Assembly (NCBI RefSeq): GCF_900129575.1
Contig: NZ_FQWE01000003.1
Location: forward strand, 62,001-126,000
Length of the DNA stretch: 64,000 nt
Reading direction: 5' to 3'
Source: Flavobacterium segetis
GTDB taxonomy: Bacteria > Bacteroidota > Bacteroidia > Flavobacteriales > Flavobacteriaceae
Below the pieces are notes generated by a model. It was not told where the DNA came from and ran no database searches. It saw only the letters and a list, made by a program, of their open reading frames with translations. Shown here one piece after another: positions 25,683 to 35,055 of the stretch; position 1 is the stretch's first letter, and each line of letters begins with the position of its first letter. Made by a program: the position numbers and the translations under genes.

Positions 25683-26390
25683 ATGAAATACAAAAGAATT
25701 CTTCTAAAATTAAGTGGTGAAGCCTTAATGGGCGATTTGCAATACGGAATTGATCCGAAAAGATTAGGTGAATATGCCGATGAAATCAAGCAAATACACA
25801 ATAAAGGAATAGAAATCGCCATAGTGATAGGCGGTGGAAATATTTTTAGAGGAGTTGCGGGTGCAAGTGCAGGAATGGATAGAGTGCAAGGCGATTACAT
25901 GGGAATGCTGGCCACAGTGATCAACGGAATGGCATTACAAGGCGCACTCGAAGAAAAAGGAATGAAAACCCGTTTACTAACGGCTCTAAAAATGGAATCT
26001 ATAGCAGAACCTTATATCAAAAGAAGAGCAGATCGCCATCTTGAAAAAGGAAGAATTGTAATTTTTGGAGCGGGAACAGGAAATCCATATTTTACTACAG
26101 ATACAGCTGCAGTTTTACGTGGTATTGAAATGAATGCAGACGTAATTCTCAAGGGAACTCGTGTTGATGGAATTTACGATTGTGACCCTGAGAAAAATGC
26201 GTCAGCGGTAAAATTTGATTTCATATCATTTGATGATGTACTTAAAAAAGGATTGAATGTAATGGACACGACAGCGTTTACATTAAGCCAAGAAAATAAA
26301 TTACCAATAGTAGTTTTTGATATGAATATAGTAGGGAATTTATTAAAAATTTGCGAAGGAAAAAACATAGGAACAGTAGTAAATATTTAA
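25683..26390 (+). CDS. pyrH: UMP kinase
   Basis: A 235-residue amino-acid-kinase-fold enzyme that phosphorylates UMP to UDP. It has [13 protein letters not shown] at the N-terminus, the glycine-rich [21 protein letters not shown], and [15 protein letters not shown] for nucleotide binding, plus [14 protein letters not shown]. The start at 25683 is set by the -7 element and gives the standard family length. It is followed 38 nt later by frr, the usual pyrH - frr pair linking nucleotide supply and translation. Confidence 0.97.
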   Translation: MKYKRILLKLSGEALMGDLQYGIDPKRLGEYADEIKQIHNKGIEIAIVIGGGNIFRGVAGASAGMDRVQGDYMGMLATVINGMALQGALEEKGMKTRLLTALKMESIAEPYIKRRADRHLEKGRIVIFGAGTGNPYFTTDTAAVLRGIEMNADVILKGTRVDGIYDCDPEKNASAVKFDFISFDDVLKKGLNVMDTTAFTLSQENKLPIVVFDMNIVGNLLKICEGKNIGTVVNI

Positions 26391-26428
26391 GTTTCTAGAT
26401 TGTTAAAGAGGATTAAAATAAGGAAAAT

Positions 26429-26992
26429 ATGACTGAAGAAATTGAATTTATATTAGATAGTACTGAAGAATCAATGACGGGTTCTATTGCGCATTTAGAA
26501 AAGGAATTTTTAAATATACGTGCTGGAAAAGCTTCACCAGCAATGTTAGGAAGTGTTTTTGTAGATTATTATGGATCAGCGACACCATTATCGCAAGTGT
26601 CAAAAATCAGTGTTCCTGATGCACGAACTATTACTTTACAGCCTTTTGAAAAAAATATGCTGCATGTAATTGAAAAAGCAATAATGATTGCCAATATAGG
26701 TTTCAATCCAATGAACAATGGTGATGTCATAATTATAAGCGTGCCCGCACTAACGGAGGAAAGAAGACGTGAACTTGTAAAACAAGCAAAAGTAGAATCA
26801 GAAGATGCCAAAGTAGGAATAAGAAACGCACGAAAAGATGCTAATACTGACATTAAAAAATTAGAAAAAGAGGGAACATCTGAAGATCTTTGTAAAAATG
26901 CCGAGGATGAAGTGCAAACTTTAACTAATACATTTATCAAAAAAATAGATGAACTTCTTGTTTACAAAGAAGCTGAAATCATGAAGGTTTAG
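26429..26992 (+). CDS. frr: ribosome recycling factor
   Basis: A 187-residue protein that, with EF-G, splits post-termination ribosomes. The three-helix-bundle signature is clear: HLEKEFLNIRAGKASPAML, then PLSQVSKISVPDARTITLQPFEK, NIGFNPMNNGDVIIISVPALTEERRRELVK and a long C-terminal helix. Length is standard. It is downstream of pyrH and followed by a strong bidirectional terminator. Confidence 0.97.
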   Translation: MTEEIEFILDSTEESMTGSIAHLEKEFLNIRAGKASPAMLGSVFVDYYGSATPLSQVSKISVPDARTITLQPFEKNMLHVIEKAIMIANIGFNPMNNGDVIIISVPALTEERRRELVKQAKVESEDAKVGIRNARKDANTDIKKLEKEGTSEDLCKNAEDEVQTLTNTFIKKIDELLVYKEAEIMKV

Positions 26993-27006
26993 ATTTTTTT
27001 AACTTA

Positions 27007-27060
27007 AATAATCCGTCTAATTAAAGTTCACTTTGAAATTTAATTAGACGGATTATTATT
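27007..27060. terminator. bidirectional terminator between frr and the SMR transporter
   Basis: A perfect 19-bp stem, AATAATCCGTCTAATTAAA (27007-27025) with its complement at 27039-27057, closes a 13-nt loop. A-rich and T-rich flanks lie on either side. Confidence 0.85.
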
Positions 27061-27079
27061 TTAATAAAATTTAATTGTT

Positions 27080-27409
27080 TTAAGTACTCGAAACAAATTT
27101 TAGTCCTATTATAGAACTTATTAATGTCGTAATAAAAAATATTCTCCAGAAATCAGCTGGCTCTTTAAATATTAAAATTCCCACTAATACAGTTCCTACA
27201 GCACCAATTCCCGTCCATACAGCGTAAGCCGTTCCTATAGGTAAAGTTTGTGTTGCCTTATAAAGTAAGAACATGCTTATTGCTAAACAAACTAAAAAAC
27301 CTACTAACCATAGCGTTGATGTAGTGCCCGAGGTTTCTTTTGCTTTTCCTAAACAAGTGGCGAAACCTATCTCAAAAAGGCCACCAATAATCAATAAAAT
27401 CCAATTCAT
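27080..27409 (-). CDS. SMR-family transporter, Gdx/SugE-like guanidinium exporter
   Basis: The 109-residue protein has four transmembrane helices and the membrane-embedded Glu of the SMR family (GGLFEIGFATCLGKA, E13). The block LPIGTAYAVWTGIGAVGT is the Gdx/SugE version rather than the multidrug EmrE version, so guanidinium/proton antiport is the best guess. Gdx proteins act as homodimers. No guanidine riboswitch is visible: the upstream end abuts the antiporter gene, only 1 nt away, and the two are likely co-transcribed. Confidence 0.85.
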   Translation of the reverse strand: MNWILLIIGGLFEIGFATCLGKAKETSGTTSTLWLVGFLVCLAISMFLLYKATQTLPIGTAYAVWTGIGAVGTVLVGILIFKEPADFWRIFFITTLISSIIGLKFVSST

Positions 27410-27410
27410 A

Positions 27411-29681
27411 TTACTGTTTTAAAATTAAGACTGAAGGAACTTCGCTCAGCCAAACGGTACTTTCATCTACTAATTGTTTCCAACTATGGAGACTAACTAA
27501 CATTAAATTTTGTCGATCTAAAAATTCCTTTTCAATAATTTTAATGGAAATCGAACTAATATTATTTGGATATTTTTCTTTTAAAGAATCAAAAGCGCTC
27601 TTTATGACAAAATTAGAATGTACATATTCATTTACATCCAAAATTACAACTTCAGAATTGTTATTAAAAATTAATTTTTGAGCATATTCAATTAAAAATG
27701 AATCTTCAGTACTAAAAATTGGAATAAAGATTCGTTCAATCTGATGTAAATCTTTGTCAATCAATATTCCTATAGGCATCTTAGTCTTAGAAATAATTTG
27801 TCTTGTTCCTTCATCAAAAGGAGAGTTTTCAAACAATCCTTCTTTACCAGTAAACTTGTCAATCAAACGATCCGGGTTAATAATTCTAGTGGTGAACCCA
27901 ATAACTTTACCTAGAATGGTTCCTTCAAAGATAGATTTTCCCAAACCTATTAAAAGTAAATCATAATTTCCCTGGTTAGCAACCTCAGCAATTTCAGTTT
28001 CTATATCTTGAGTCGACTTAAAAATCGTTGTAATATCTTGACCTAACAGTTGTGATTCTTCAACAATAGGATAAAAACTATTTTTCTCCTTGTGATCTAA
28101 ATTAAAGGAATGCACCTCATCACTTAACGATAAATGCATAACTGTAATACTGGATTGGGCTTTTTGCTTCTTCACTAAACTATTTGCTAACCGCAACAAA
28201 GATTTTCCTTTTTCATTATTACCAAAGGAAATTAGGATTCTGTATTTATTGAGATTTGTTGATTCAATAACTTCAACTCGATCTTTAGTTTTAAAAATAA
28301 AATTAATTAAATCCAGCGCTGGACCAGTCATAAAAGTAGTTACTAGAGCCATTATAACCATCATTGTAAAAATTTCAGGAGTTAAAACTTTAAGCTCTAA
28401 ACCTATGTTCAAGACTATAAGTTCCATTAATCCTCTGGTGTTCATTAAAGCACCAATTGTTAAGCTATCGCGCCAACTTTGTCCAACGAATTTAGCTGCC
28501 AAAGCACTTCCTGCAAATTTTCCAACCACTGCAATTAATACAATAAATCCAGTTATTTTCCACAAATAAGGATCATTCAAAAGTCCTATTTCTGTTTTTA
28601 AACCAGTAAAAACAAAGAACAAAGGAAGTAATAGTATCAAAGCTACATCCTCCACTTTTTCAATAAAAATTGTTCTAAATTTTGGAACATCAGGCATAAT
28701 TGCTCCTGCCATAAATGCACCAAAAAGTGCATGAATGCCTATTACCTCAGTAGCGTAGGATGATATGATGAGTACTAAGAAAAAGATGGCAACAACAGGT
28801 TTTACAATATTGTCTTTCGAACCATATAAATCACCAATCCTCTTTAAGAAAGGCTTTACTACGAAAATCATTACAAGCACATAAATAATTGCAAGCATAA
28901 TAATGTATAACGAACTAACGAAAGTCCCAGCTTTTACAATGGCAATTACCACTGCTAAAATACACCAAGCGGTGATATCATCTGCCGCAGCACACGTAAT
29001 TACTATAGCTCCTAATTTAGTTTTATGAATTCCTCTTTCTTGCACAATTCGCGCCAAAACCGGGAATGCAGTAATACTTAAAGCAATTCCTAAAAATAAA
29101 CTAAATGATAAAAACTTTACACCTTCTGGGGCAAATTCATCGTAAACGAAATAGGACAACCCTATTCCAAGAGTAAATGGTATCACAATACTTGCATGAC
29201 TAATTACAATAGCTTCATTTGCTTTATTCTTCAATACTTTCATATCTAATTCCATTCCTATCACAAACATAAAAAGAATTAACCCTATCTGACTTAAAAA
29301 TTTTAGGTTACCTAAAGATTCTAGCGGAAATAAAGCATCTGAAAATCCAGGAAAATACAATCCTAATAAAGATGGACCAAGAGCAATCCCAGCAATAATT
29401 TCTCCAATAACAGAGGGCTGTCCTATCTTTTTGAAAACCCAACCAAAAAAACGAGCGACAAGAATTATTGTTACTATTTGTGCTAAAAGAATAGCTAAAG
29501 GATCTTGAAGATTGTGTTGCATTGATGCTAAAAAATCATTCCAATAACCCTTGTCACTGTCAAGTGTTTCAATAGTTTTACTTGCCTCTAAGAACTTGCC
29601 TTTACCAATAATCCAATAAATTATAACGGAAAAACTTCCCGTTAGGACAAGATAAAAGATTGTGTTTTTATATTTTTTCAT
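27411..29681 (-). CDS. CPA2-family cation/proton antiporter with universal-stress-like C-terminus
   Basis: From the ATG at 29681 the product is 756 residues; an upstream ATG at 29723 adds a poor 14-residue extension. After one N-terminal helix and a loop of about 35 residues, a Na+/H+ exchanger domain with about 12 helices (roughly 60-460) includes GQPSVIGEIIAGIALGPSLLG and the ion-binding ITCAAADDITAW. A cytoplasmic region (about 480-755) has Usp-like folds (YRILISFGNNEKGKSLLRL). It probably exchanges Na+ or K+ for protons at the inner membrane. The SMR gene follows by 1 nt. Confidence 0.92.
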   Translation of the reverse strand: MKKYKNTIFYLVLTGSFSVIIYWIIGKGKFLEASKTIETLDSDKGYWNDFLASMQHNLQDPLAILLAQIVTIILVARFFGWVFKKIGQPSVIGEIIAGIALGPSLLGLYFPGFSDALFPLESLGNLKFLSQIGLILFMFVIGMELDMKVLKNKANEAIVISHASIVIPFTLGIGLSYFVYDEFAPEGVKFLSFSLFLGIALSITAFPVLARIVQERGIHKTKLGAIVITCAAADDITAWCILAVVIAIVKAGTFVSSLYIIMLAIIYVLVMIFVVKPFLKRIGDLYGSKDNIVKPVVAIFFLVLIISSYATEVIGIHALFGAFMAGAIMPDVPKFRTIFIEKVEDVALILLLPLFFVFTGLKTEIGLLNDPYLWKITGFIVLIAVVGKFAGSALAAKFVGQSWRDSLTIGALMNTRGLMELIVLNIGLELKVLTPEIFTMMVIMALVTTFMTGPALDLINFIFKTKDRVEVIESTNLNKYRILISFGNNEKGKSLLRLANSLVKKQKAQSSITVMHLSLSDEVHSFNLDHKEKNSFYPIVEESQLLGQDITTIFKSTQDIETEIAEVANQGNYDLLLIGLGKSIFEGTILGKVIGFTTRIINPDRLIDKFTGKEGLFENSPFDEGTRQIISKTKMPIGILIDKDLHQIERIFIPIFSTEDSFLIEYAQKLIFNNNSEVVILDVNEYVHSNFVIKSAFDSLKEKYPNNISSISIKIIEKEFLDRQNLMLVSLHSWKQLVDESTVWLSEVPSVLILKQ

Positions 29682-29849
29682 GTCTATTTCTTTTGTAAGT
29701 GTTCCGCTTCTTAAAAAAAACAAAGATGAGAAATTTTACTAAATATAAATTAAGGGTAAAAATATTATCTTGTTCATAAAATTAAACCACCATAAAAATT
29801 TATATTTCAATTTAAACTCCTTATTTATTATGATTTCATGCCTTTTAAT

Positions 29850-29857
29850 TATCTTTG
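29850..29857 (+). promoter_or_regulatory. -7 promoter element of the MMPL transporter
   Basis: TATCTTTG is a perfect TAnnTTTG 19 bp before the ATG at 29877. It lies downstream of a possible ATG at 29838, which is therefore not used. Confidence 0.6.
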
Positions 29858-29876
29858 CATCCACTCTATAAAATTT

Positions 29877-32288
29877 ATGAAAAAGAAAATAAAAGTAGGT
29901 ATTTGGGAAAGAATTGCCCACATCGTGCTTAGAAACAGAATTTTAATGTTGTCCATAATTGCAGTAATAACAATACTTTTAGCATTGCAATGGAAAAACA
30001 TCCAATTTTCATTTACAGAAGCTAATTTACTTCCTGACGACAACATTGTTAACAAAGAATACAACGCTTTTTTAAATAAATTTGGAGAAGAAGGTAATCT
30101 AATAGTTGTAGGCGTAAAAGACAACAAGTTCTTTACACCAAAAGCCTTTGCCGCTTGGAACAATTTAATGACTCAAATTAAATCTCAACCCGAAGTTGAA
30201 TTAGTCGTGTCTATTGATGATTTAAAGCAACTGAAGAAAAATGAAAATCTTCAAACTTTTGAATTACTACCATTTGTAGACAGCAACAAAACGAAAAGTC
30301 AGGAATATTTGAACGGTATTAAAAAAGATTTGTTTCAAAACATGCCTTTTTATGAAGGCCTGCTTTTTAATAAAAAGAATGGAAGTATCCGTTCCGCCAT
30401 TTATTTAGATAAAAAAATTGTTAACACTGCAAAAAGGAAGGATTATATTGTTAATAATTTTATTCCAAAGATCGAGGCCTTTGAGAAAGAAACCGGAATA
30501 GATTTACGCGTTTCAGGAATGCCATATATTCGTACGCTTAATGCCTTGAGTATTCTTAACGAAATCAGCTTATTCATTGGTGCATCATTATTACTTACTT
30601 CACTCATATTTTTCTTCTTTTTTAGATCATTCAGAGCGACTTTAATTGCAATACTCATAGTGATTGTAGGAGTAATGTGGACTTTTGGATTACTAGGATT
30701 ATTCAATTATCACATTACTGTACTTACAGCTTTAGTTCCAACTTTAGTTATTGTTATTGGAATTCCAAATTGTATTTTCCTAACTAATAAATACCAGCAG
30801 GAATATAGTGCACATAAAAATAAGGCAAGAGCATTACAGCGTGTGATTACTAAAGTAGGAACAGCAACTTTAATGACAAATTTGACTACAGCGGCTGGAT
30901 TTGCCACTTTTATAATTACTAGTAGTCAATTGTTAAAGGAATTTGGTATTATATCTTCTTTGAGTATTGTTTCGCTATTTTTTTTATGTTTGATTGTAAT
31001 TCCTATTTATTACAGTTATCAACCAGTTCCAAAACAGAAACATCTGCAACATTTAAACAGGAATTATACTAGAGTATTTATTAACTGGATTGCAAAGACG
31101 GTAAAATACAATCGAAGTTATGTTTATGTTGTAGCCTTAATTATATTTTTTGTTAGTATTATTGGTGCTTTAAAAATAAAAACTTCGGGAAGTTTGATTG
31201 AGGACATGCCTAAAAATACCAGTTTTTATAAAGATATTTTATTCTTCGAAAAAGAATTTGAAGGAATCATGCCACTAGAAATAACGGTTGACACTAAAAG
31301 AAAAAAAGGTGTTATGAAATTGTCTACTTTACAGAAAATGGACGAATTTCAAGAAACTATCGAGGAAATCCCAGAACTTTCAAAGCCTATCTCGATTTTA
31401 AACTTAGTCAAATATTCAAAACAAGCGTACTATAATGGCAATCCTGATTATTATGATTTACCATCTTCACAGGAGCAAAGTTTTATTTTAAGTTATGCTA
31501 AAAATGCAACTAAAAACAGCAAAGATAACTTAATGAAAAGTTACGTTGACAGTACAGGCCAAGTAGCTAGAATTACTACTTTCATGCGTGACATAGGCAC
31601 TGGTAATATGGCTAAAATTGAAGATAAACTGTGGGCTAAGGCCAATGCCGTTTTTCCAAAAGACCGCTATAATGTGGTAATGACTGGAAAAGCATTAGTC
31701 TTTGAAAAAGGAACACAGTATTTGTTAGATAATTTAGTAAGTTCCTTATTATTCGCTGTATTTTTGATTTCCCTACTAATGGTTTTTATGTTTCGCTCCT
31801 TCAAAATGGTTGTTGTGTCTTTGATTCCAAATTTACTGCCATTGGTGATTACAGCTGGACTAATGGGTTATTTTGATATTCCGTTGAAACCCTCAACTAT
31901 TTTAGTCTTTAGTATAGCTTTTGGACTTTCGGTAGATGATACGATTCACTTTCTCGCGCAATACCGCCAAGAATTAAAACGCAACAATTGGAAGATTAAA
32001 AAATCTGTTTTTGCTACCATTAAGGAATCAGGGATAAGTATGTTCTATACCTCGGTAGTTTTATTCGTTGGTTTCTCTGTGTTTATGTTATCTGATTTTG
32101 GAGGAACTGTGGCGCTTGGTGGCTTAATTGCTGTTACATTAGCTTTTGGTATGTTATCTAACTTAATGTTATTGCCTTGTTTAGTTTTAACTTTAAATAA
32201 GTCATTAGCAAACAAACAAGAATTTATCGAACCAAAAATTGACATCTTAAATAATCCTATCGATGATAATGAATTAAGACCGAATTAA
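29877..32288 (+). CDS. RND superfamily transporter of the MMPL type
   Basis: The product is 803 residues from the ATG at 29877. Two repeats each consist of a membrane helix (about 24-42 and 420-440), an extracytoplasmic domain of roughly 170-200 residues, and five helices. The second repeat contains FSIAFGLSVDDTIHFLAQYRQ, with the paired Asp residues that relay protons in RND pumps; the first has TALVPTLVIVIGIPNC. This size without TolC or adaptor neighbours fits lipid or hydrophobic-compound exporters (HpnN- and MmpL-like). The substrate is unknown. A terminator follows. Confidence 0.92.
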   Translation: MKKKIKVGIWERIAHIVLRNRILMLSIIAVITILLALQWKNIQFSFTEANLLPDDNIVNKEYNAFLNKFGEEGNLIVVGVKDNKFFTPKAFAAWNNLMTQIKSQPEVELVVSIDDLKQLKKNENLQTFELLPFVDSNKTKSQEYLNGIKKDLFQNMPFYEGLLFNKKNGSIRSAIYLDKKIVNTAKRKDYIVNNFIPKIEAFEKETGIDLRVSGMPYIRTLNALSILNEISLFIGASLLLTSLIFFFFFRSFRATLIAILIVIVGVMWTFGLLGLFNYHITVLTALVPTLVIVIGIPNCIFLTNKYQQEYSAHKNKARALQRVITKVGTATLMTNLTTAAGFATFIITSSQLLKEFGIISSLSIVSLFFLCLIVIPIYYSYQPVPKQKHLQHLNRNYTRVFINWIAKTVKYNRSYVYVVALIIFFVSIIGALKIKTSGSLIEDMPKNTSFYKDILFFEKEFEGIMPLEITVDTKRKKGVMKLSTLQKMDEFQETIEEIPELSKPISILNLVKYSKQAYYNGNPDYYDLPSSQEQSFILSYAKNATKNSKDNLMKSYVDSTGQVARITTFMRDIGTGNMAKIEDKLWAKANAVFPKDRYNVVMTGKALVFEKGTQYLLDNLVSSLLFAVFLISLLMVFMFRSFKMVVVSLIPNLLPLVITAGLMGYFDIPLKPSTILVFSIAFGLSVDDTIHFLAQYRQELKRNNWKIKKSVFATIKESGISMFYTSVVLFVGFSVFMLSDFGGTVALGGLIAVTLAFGMLSNLMLLPCLVLTLNKSLANKQEFIEPKIDILNNPIDDNELRPN

Positions 32289-32308
32289 AAATATCAGCAC
32301 TATAAATT

Positions 32309-32338
32309 AAATCCCGTTTTTAAAAGCGGGATTTTTTT
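32309..32338 (+). terminator. rho-independent terminator after the MMPL transporter
   Basis: AAATCCCG (32309-32316) pairs with CGGGATTT (32327-32334), with TTTT/AAAA extending the inner stem. A T run follows. Confidence 0.85.
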
Positions 32339-32480
32339 GTTTCAAAGTAATTACAAATGCAATTAAAACATTTCAGTAAATAACTATTGATATTGTTAAA
32401 GGCGTAAATCAATAAAAAAACTAAGGAGAATTAGTAATACCACTTCATTTTTGAATATCCCGTAAAAGACTTTTGATTTT

Positions 32481-32549
32481 TGTCTGGTTGAGCGGAGTCC
32501 AAACCCTTTATACAAGTCCTGTATAATCTCGACTACGCTCGATTTGACA
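32481..32549. repeat. degenerate inverted repeat (GAGCGgAGTC family)
   Basis: TGTCTGGTTGAGCGGAGTCC at 32481-32500 faces TCGACTACGCTCGATTTGAC at 32529-32548 as an imperfect inverted pair. An inner perfect hairpin TATACA-AGTCC-TGTATA lies between them. It has no ORF and sits in a 549-bp gap whose remaining sequence I cannot assign beyond the promoter at 32748. Confidence 0.6.
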
Positions 32550-32747
32550 CAAAACAAAATAGTAAATTTAAAACACAATTAGTATAAATAATAAGATATA
32601 AATAATCTCATTTGAACTATTTAATAGTTCTCACGGCTCTAAACCAAATACTAAAAAACGCTCTACTTGGCAATAATAATGAGAGTCGGTAGATTATGAG
32701 GCTGTTAATTTAATTATAAATGAATTTACACAGTGTTATAATTGAAG

Positions 32748-32755
32748 TAATTTTG
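32748..32755 (+). promoter_or_regulatory. -7 promoter element of the HbpS-like / HIU hydrolase-like pair
   Basis: TAATTTTG matches TAnnTTTG; it leaves a leader of about 75 nt before the ATG at 32838. Confidence 0.45.
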
Positions 32756-32837
32756 CAAGATATCATTCACAAGTACAGAAAATTTTAATTTCTGATAAAA
32801 TTTAGAGTTTAAATAACATTGTACAATTCCAAATAAT

Positions 32838-33335
32838 ATGAATATTAGAAAAAAAATATTAAGAAGCGTCATTTGTTTACTCGTGTCTTATTCTGCATCA
32901 GCACAATATTTAGTAAAATTAAGCGAACTTAATCAAGAAGGTGCATTAGAACTTGCAAAACAGGCAAACTTAGAAGCACAAAAAATCAACAAGAAAGTTT
33001 CTATTGCAGTATTGAACTCGTCTGGCGTAACAATATTGCTGCTTAAAGGGGATTCAGTAGGTCCACATAACACTGAAGCATCACGAAGAAAAGCATTTAC
33101 CTCATTATCTACAAAAACTCCAAGTTTTCAGTTGATGAAAAATGCTGAGGAAAGTAAGGATGCTAAAAATTTGAATACACTTCCAGAACTCTTATTATTA
33201 GGTGGTGGAACACCAATATGGAAAGATGGAAATTTAATAGGAAGCATAGGCGTTTCAGGGGGTGGTGGCTCAGAAAACGATAACAATATAGCAATAAAAG
33301 CAGTAGAAAATCTAGGTTTTAAAATTAGTCAATAA
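32838..33335 (+). CDS. secreted GlcG/HbpS-family (DUF336) protein
   Basis: The 165-residue protein has a signal peptide (about 1-22, SYSASAQ) and a complete GlcG/HbpS domain. The segments are LNQEGALELAKQANLEAQK, then VSIAVLNSSGVTILLLKGDSVGPHNTEASRRKAFTS, and the glycine-rich GGGTPIWKDGNLIGSIGVSGG. HbpS in Streptomyces is an exported heme-binding octamer; other members act on small ligands. The ligand here is unknown. It is followed 18 nt later by the HIU-hydrolase-like gene, also exported, so the two are likely co-expressed and act in the periplasm or outside. Confidence 0.88.
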   Translation: MNIRKKILRSVICLLVSYSASAQYLVKLSELNQEGALELAKQANLEAQKINKKVSIAVLNSSGVTILLLKGDSVGPHNTEASRRKAFTSLSTKTPSFQLMKNAEESKDAKNLNTLPELLLLGGGTPIWKDGNLIGSIGVSGGGGSENDNNIAIKAVENLGFKISQ

Positions 33336-33353
33336 TATCTTAATTAAATTACA

Positions 33354-33764
33354 ATGAACATTAAAAGTCTCTTATTAACATTATTTCTTGCTACAGCAAG
33401 TATATCATTTGCTCAAGAAGTAAAATACCAATTGTCAAGTCATATTCTTGATATCACACAGGGGAAACCAGCTCCTGATGTTAAAATAACTTTGTCTAAA
33501 CAAGATAAAAATTCGAATTGGACAAAAGTCGATGAAAAATTTACAGATAAAAATGGTCGTATTGGAGATTTCTTGAAAGCAGACGGGAAAGATCACACCG
33601 GAATTTATAGATTAACGTTTCATACTGCTCCTTATTTCGAAAAAGCAGGACAAAAATCATTCTACCCTTTTATCGAAATTGTTTTTGAACTAAAAGATAA
33701 CGAGCATTATCACGTTCCAATAACGCTTTCACCATTTGGTTATTCTACTTACAGAGGAAACTAA
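33354..33764 (+). CDS. exported transthyretin-like protein / 5-hydroxyisourate hydrolase family
   Basis: The 136-residue protein has a signal peptide (about 1-20, SISFAQ) and a transthyretin-like fold. SSHILDITQGKPAPDVKI carries the first catalytic His, KNGRIGDF the Arg, and HYHVPITLSPFGYSTY the second His. The C-terminal signature that usually reads YRGS is YRGN here. HIU hydrolase acts after urate oxidase, but no other urate gene is nearby. Periplasmic versions are known in other bacteria. Pairing with an HbpS-like protein is unusual. Activity is plausible; the Ser-to-Asn change at the terminus lowers certainty. Confidence 0.87.
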   Translation: MNIKSLLLTLFLATASISFAQEVKYQLSSHILDITQGKPAPDVKITLSKQDKNSNWTKVDEKFTDKNGRIGDFLKADGKDHTGIYRLTFHTAPYFEKAGQKSFYPFIEIVFELKDNEHYHVPITLSPFGYSTYRGN

Positions 33765-33817
33765 AATACCAATCTTATTTTAAATTAACTTAAAAAAGTT
33801 AGTTCTTAAAATATTTT

Positions 33818-33867
33818 AGAGGATTCAAATCCCGATCAAGATCGGAATTTGAATCCTCTTTTTTTTC
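33818..33867 (+). terminator. strong terminator after the transthyretin-like gene
   Basis: AGAGGATTCAAAT (33818-33830) and CCGATC pair with GATCGG and ATTTGAATCCTCT (ending 33859), with one mismatch. An eight-T run follows. Confidence 0.88.
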
Positions 33868-33951
33868 TTAACATCTATTTGTAACTTTACGAAAGATCGC
33901 TTTTACAACGAAAATTATCAAAGTCTATTTTAATTCAAATAAATAATTCAT

Positions 33952-34647
33952 TTGTCAGAAAATTTTGGAAATAAAGTAATCGATTTCAACCAACAATTGC
34001 AATATTTAGGAGCGCTTCCTGAAGGGTTCCATGTGATCAATCCATTTATAGATAATCTTGAGACGATGGAAGTAATGCGTAAATTTTATCATAAATTTTA
34101 CTCTGACAACGAACAAAGAAAATTTATTGTTGGTATAAATCCCAGTCGGCATGGCGCCGGCGTCACTGGAGTACCATTTACAGATACTAAGAGATTAGAA
34201 AGCGTGTGCGGAATAAAAATGCATTCCGCTCACACTCATGAAATATCTTCTGTTTTTATGTACGATCTGATTCAAGAATTTGGCGGAGCTGAAGATTTTT
34301 ACAAGCAGTTTTACATCAACTCACCATTTCCTTTGGCAATTGTTCGAAAAACAAAAGAAGGAAAATGGCTGAATGCTAATTATTATGATGATAAAAATCT
34401 CTTTGAAATGGTTAAAGATTTCATGATTTTAACGTTAAAAAATCATATTAATTTGGGCTTAGATACTTCTCAAGTCTATATTTTAGGAAAGAAAAATGCC
34501 TTGTTTATCAATAAACTTAATAAAGAAGCAAAATTATTCGAACAATTAAAAGTATTAGAGCATCCCAGATACATTCAGCAATATAAATCAAAAGAAAAAC
34601 AACTTTATATTGATAAGTACATTTTGACCTTGAATAATATTCTTTAA
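33952..34647 (+). CDS. SMUG2-type uracil-DNA glycosylase family protein (DUF4918)
   Basis: A 231-residue protein of the uracil-DNA glycosylase superfamily, closest to the SMUG2 group first described in Pedobacter. Motif 1 is FIVGINPSRHGAGVTGVPFTDTKRL (about 58-82), corresponding to the SMUG GMNPGPxGMxQTGVPFG loop. Motif 2 is HPRYIQQY (about 202-209), placing the catalytic-loop His. It should excise uracil or related bases in base-excision repair. The start is TTG at 33952; no nearer ATG keeps the conserved N-terminus. It is monocistronic. Confidence 0.87.
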   Translation: MSENFGNKVIDFNQQLQYLGALPEGFHVINPFIDNLETMEVMRKFYHKFYSDNEQRKFIVGINPSRHGAGVTGVPFTDTKRLESVCGIKMHSAHTHEISSVFMYDLIQEFGGAEDFYKQFYINSPFPLAIVRKTKEGKWLNANYYDDKNLFEMVKDFMILTLKNHINLGLDTSQVYILGKKNALFINKLNKEAKLFEQLKVLEHPRYIQQYKSKEKQLYIDKYILTLNNIL

Positions 34648-35055
34648 ATTATGTTGGGAAATTTGCAATTATTGCTAATGAAATGTTAATGGCTACAATA
34701 CTACGTTTAAAGGTTTGAATTCAATCTTATATAGCTTACCTTAGCAATTATAGAAACGAGAAGCAATGAACAAGATATATTTTTTCTACAAAAAAAATTA
34801 CAAGTTAGGTCTTGTTATGTCTTTACTATATCAACAAGATGATGCTTTTTTAAAAAGTTCTAAAGAGTTTATATCTTAAACCCTGTCGTTACCCAAGACA
34901 GGGAATTCATCACTATTCAAACTATCTTTTTAAAATAACACATCAAAACTTTGATGGAGTTTTTCATGGTCAGTTCTCATCTTTAAATAGTGTGGATAAT
35001 TGACATTTGGGTTATAAAAAAAACTTCTAAAAGTCTTGTAATAATACAAAATAAA
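34648..35055. other. 408-bp gap without a clear gene
   Basis: It holds a 37-codon ATG frame at 34766-34879 (plus strand) that I do not believe, a hairpin CCCTGTC/GACAGGG at 34881-34903 without a U tract, and a small palindrome CATCAAA..TTTGATG near 34941-34956. GACATTTG at 35002 (7 of 8 to TAnnTTTG) may be the promoter of the next gene. Confidence 0.5.

Noticed and set aside
34766..34879. 37-codon ORF before the GreA/B-like gene
   Set aside because: Its Lys/Tyr/Phe-rich composition is as expected from AT-rich noncoding DNA, and no start signal or homology is recognisable.
34881..34903. Hairpin CCCTGTC/GACAGGG as a terminator for SMUG2
   Set aside because: There is no U tract after either arm, and it lies more than 230 bp after the stop codon.
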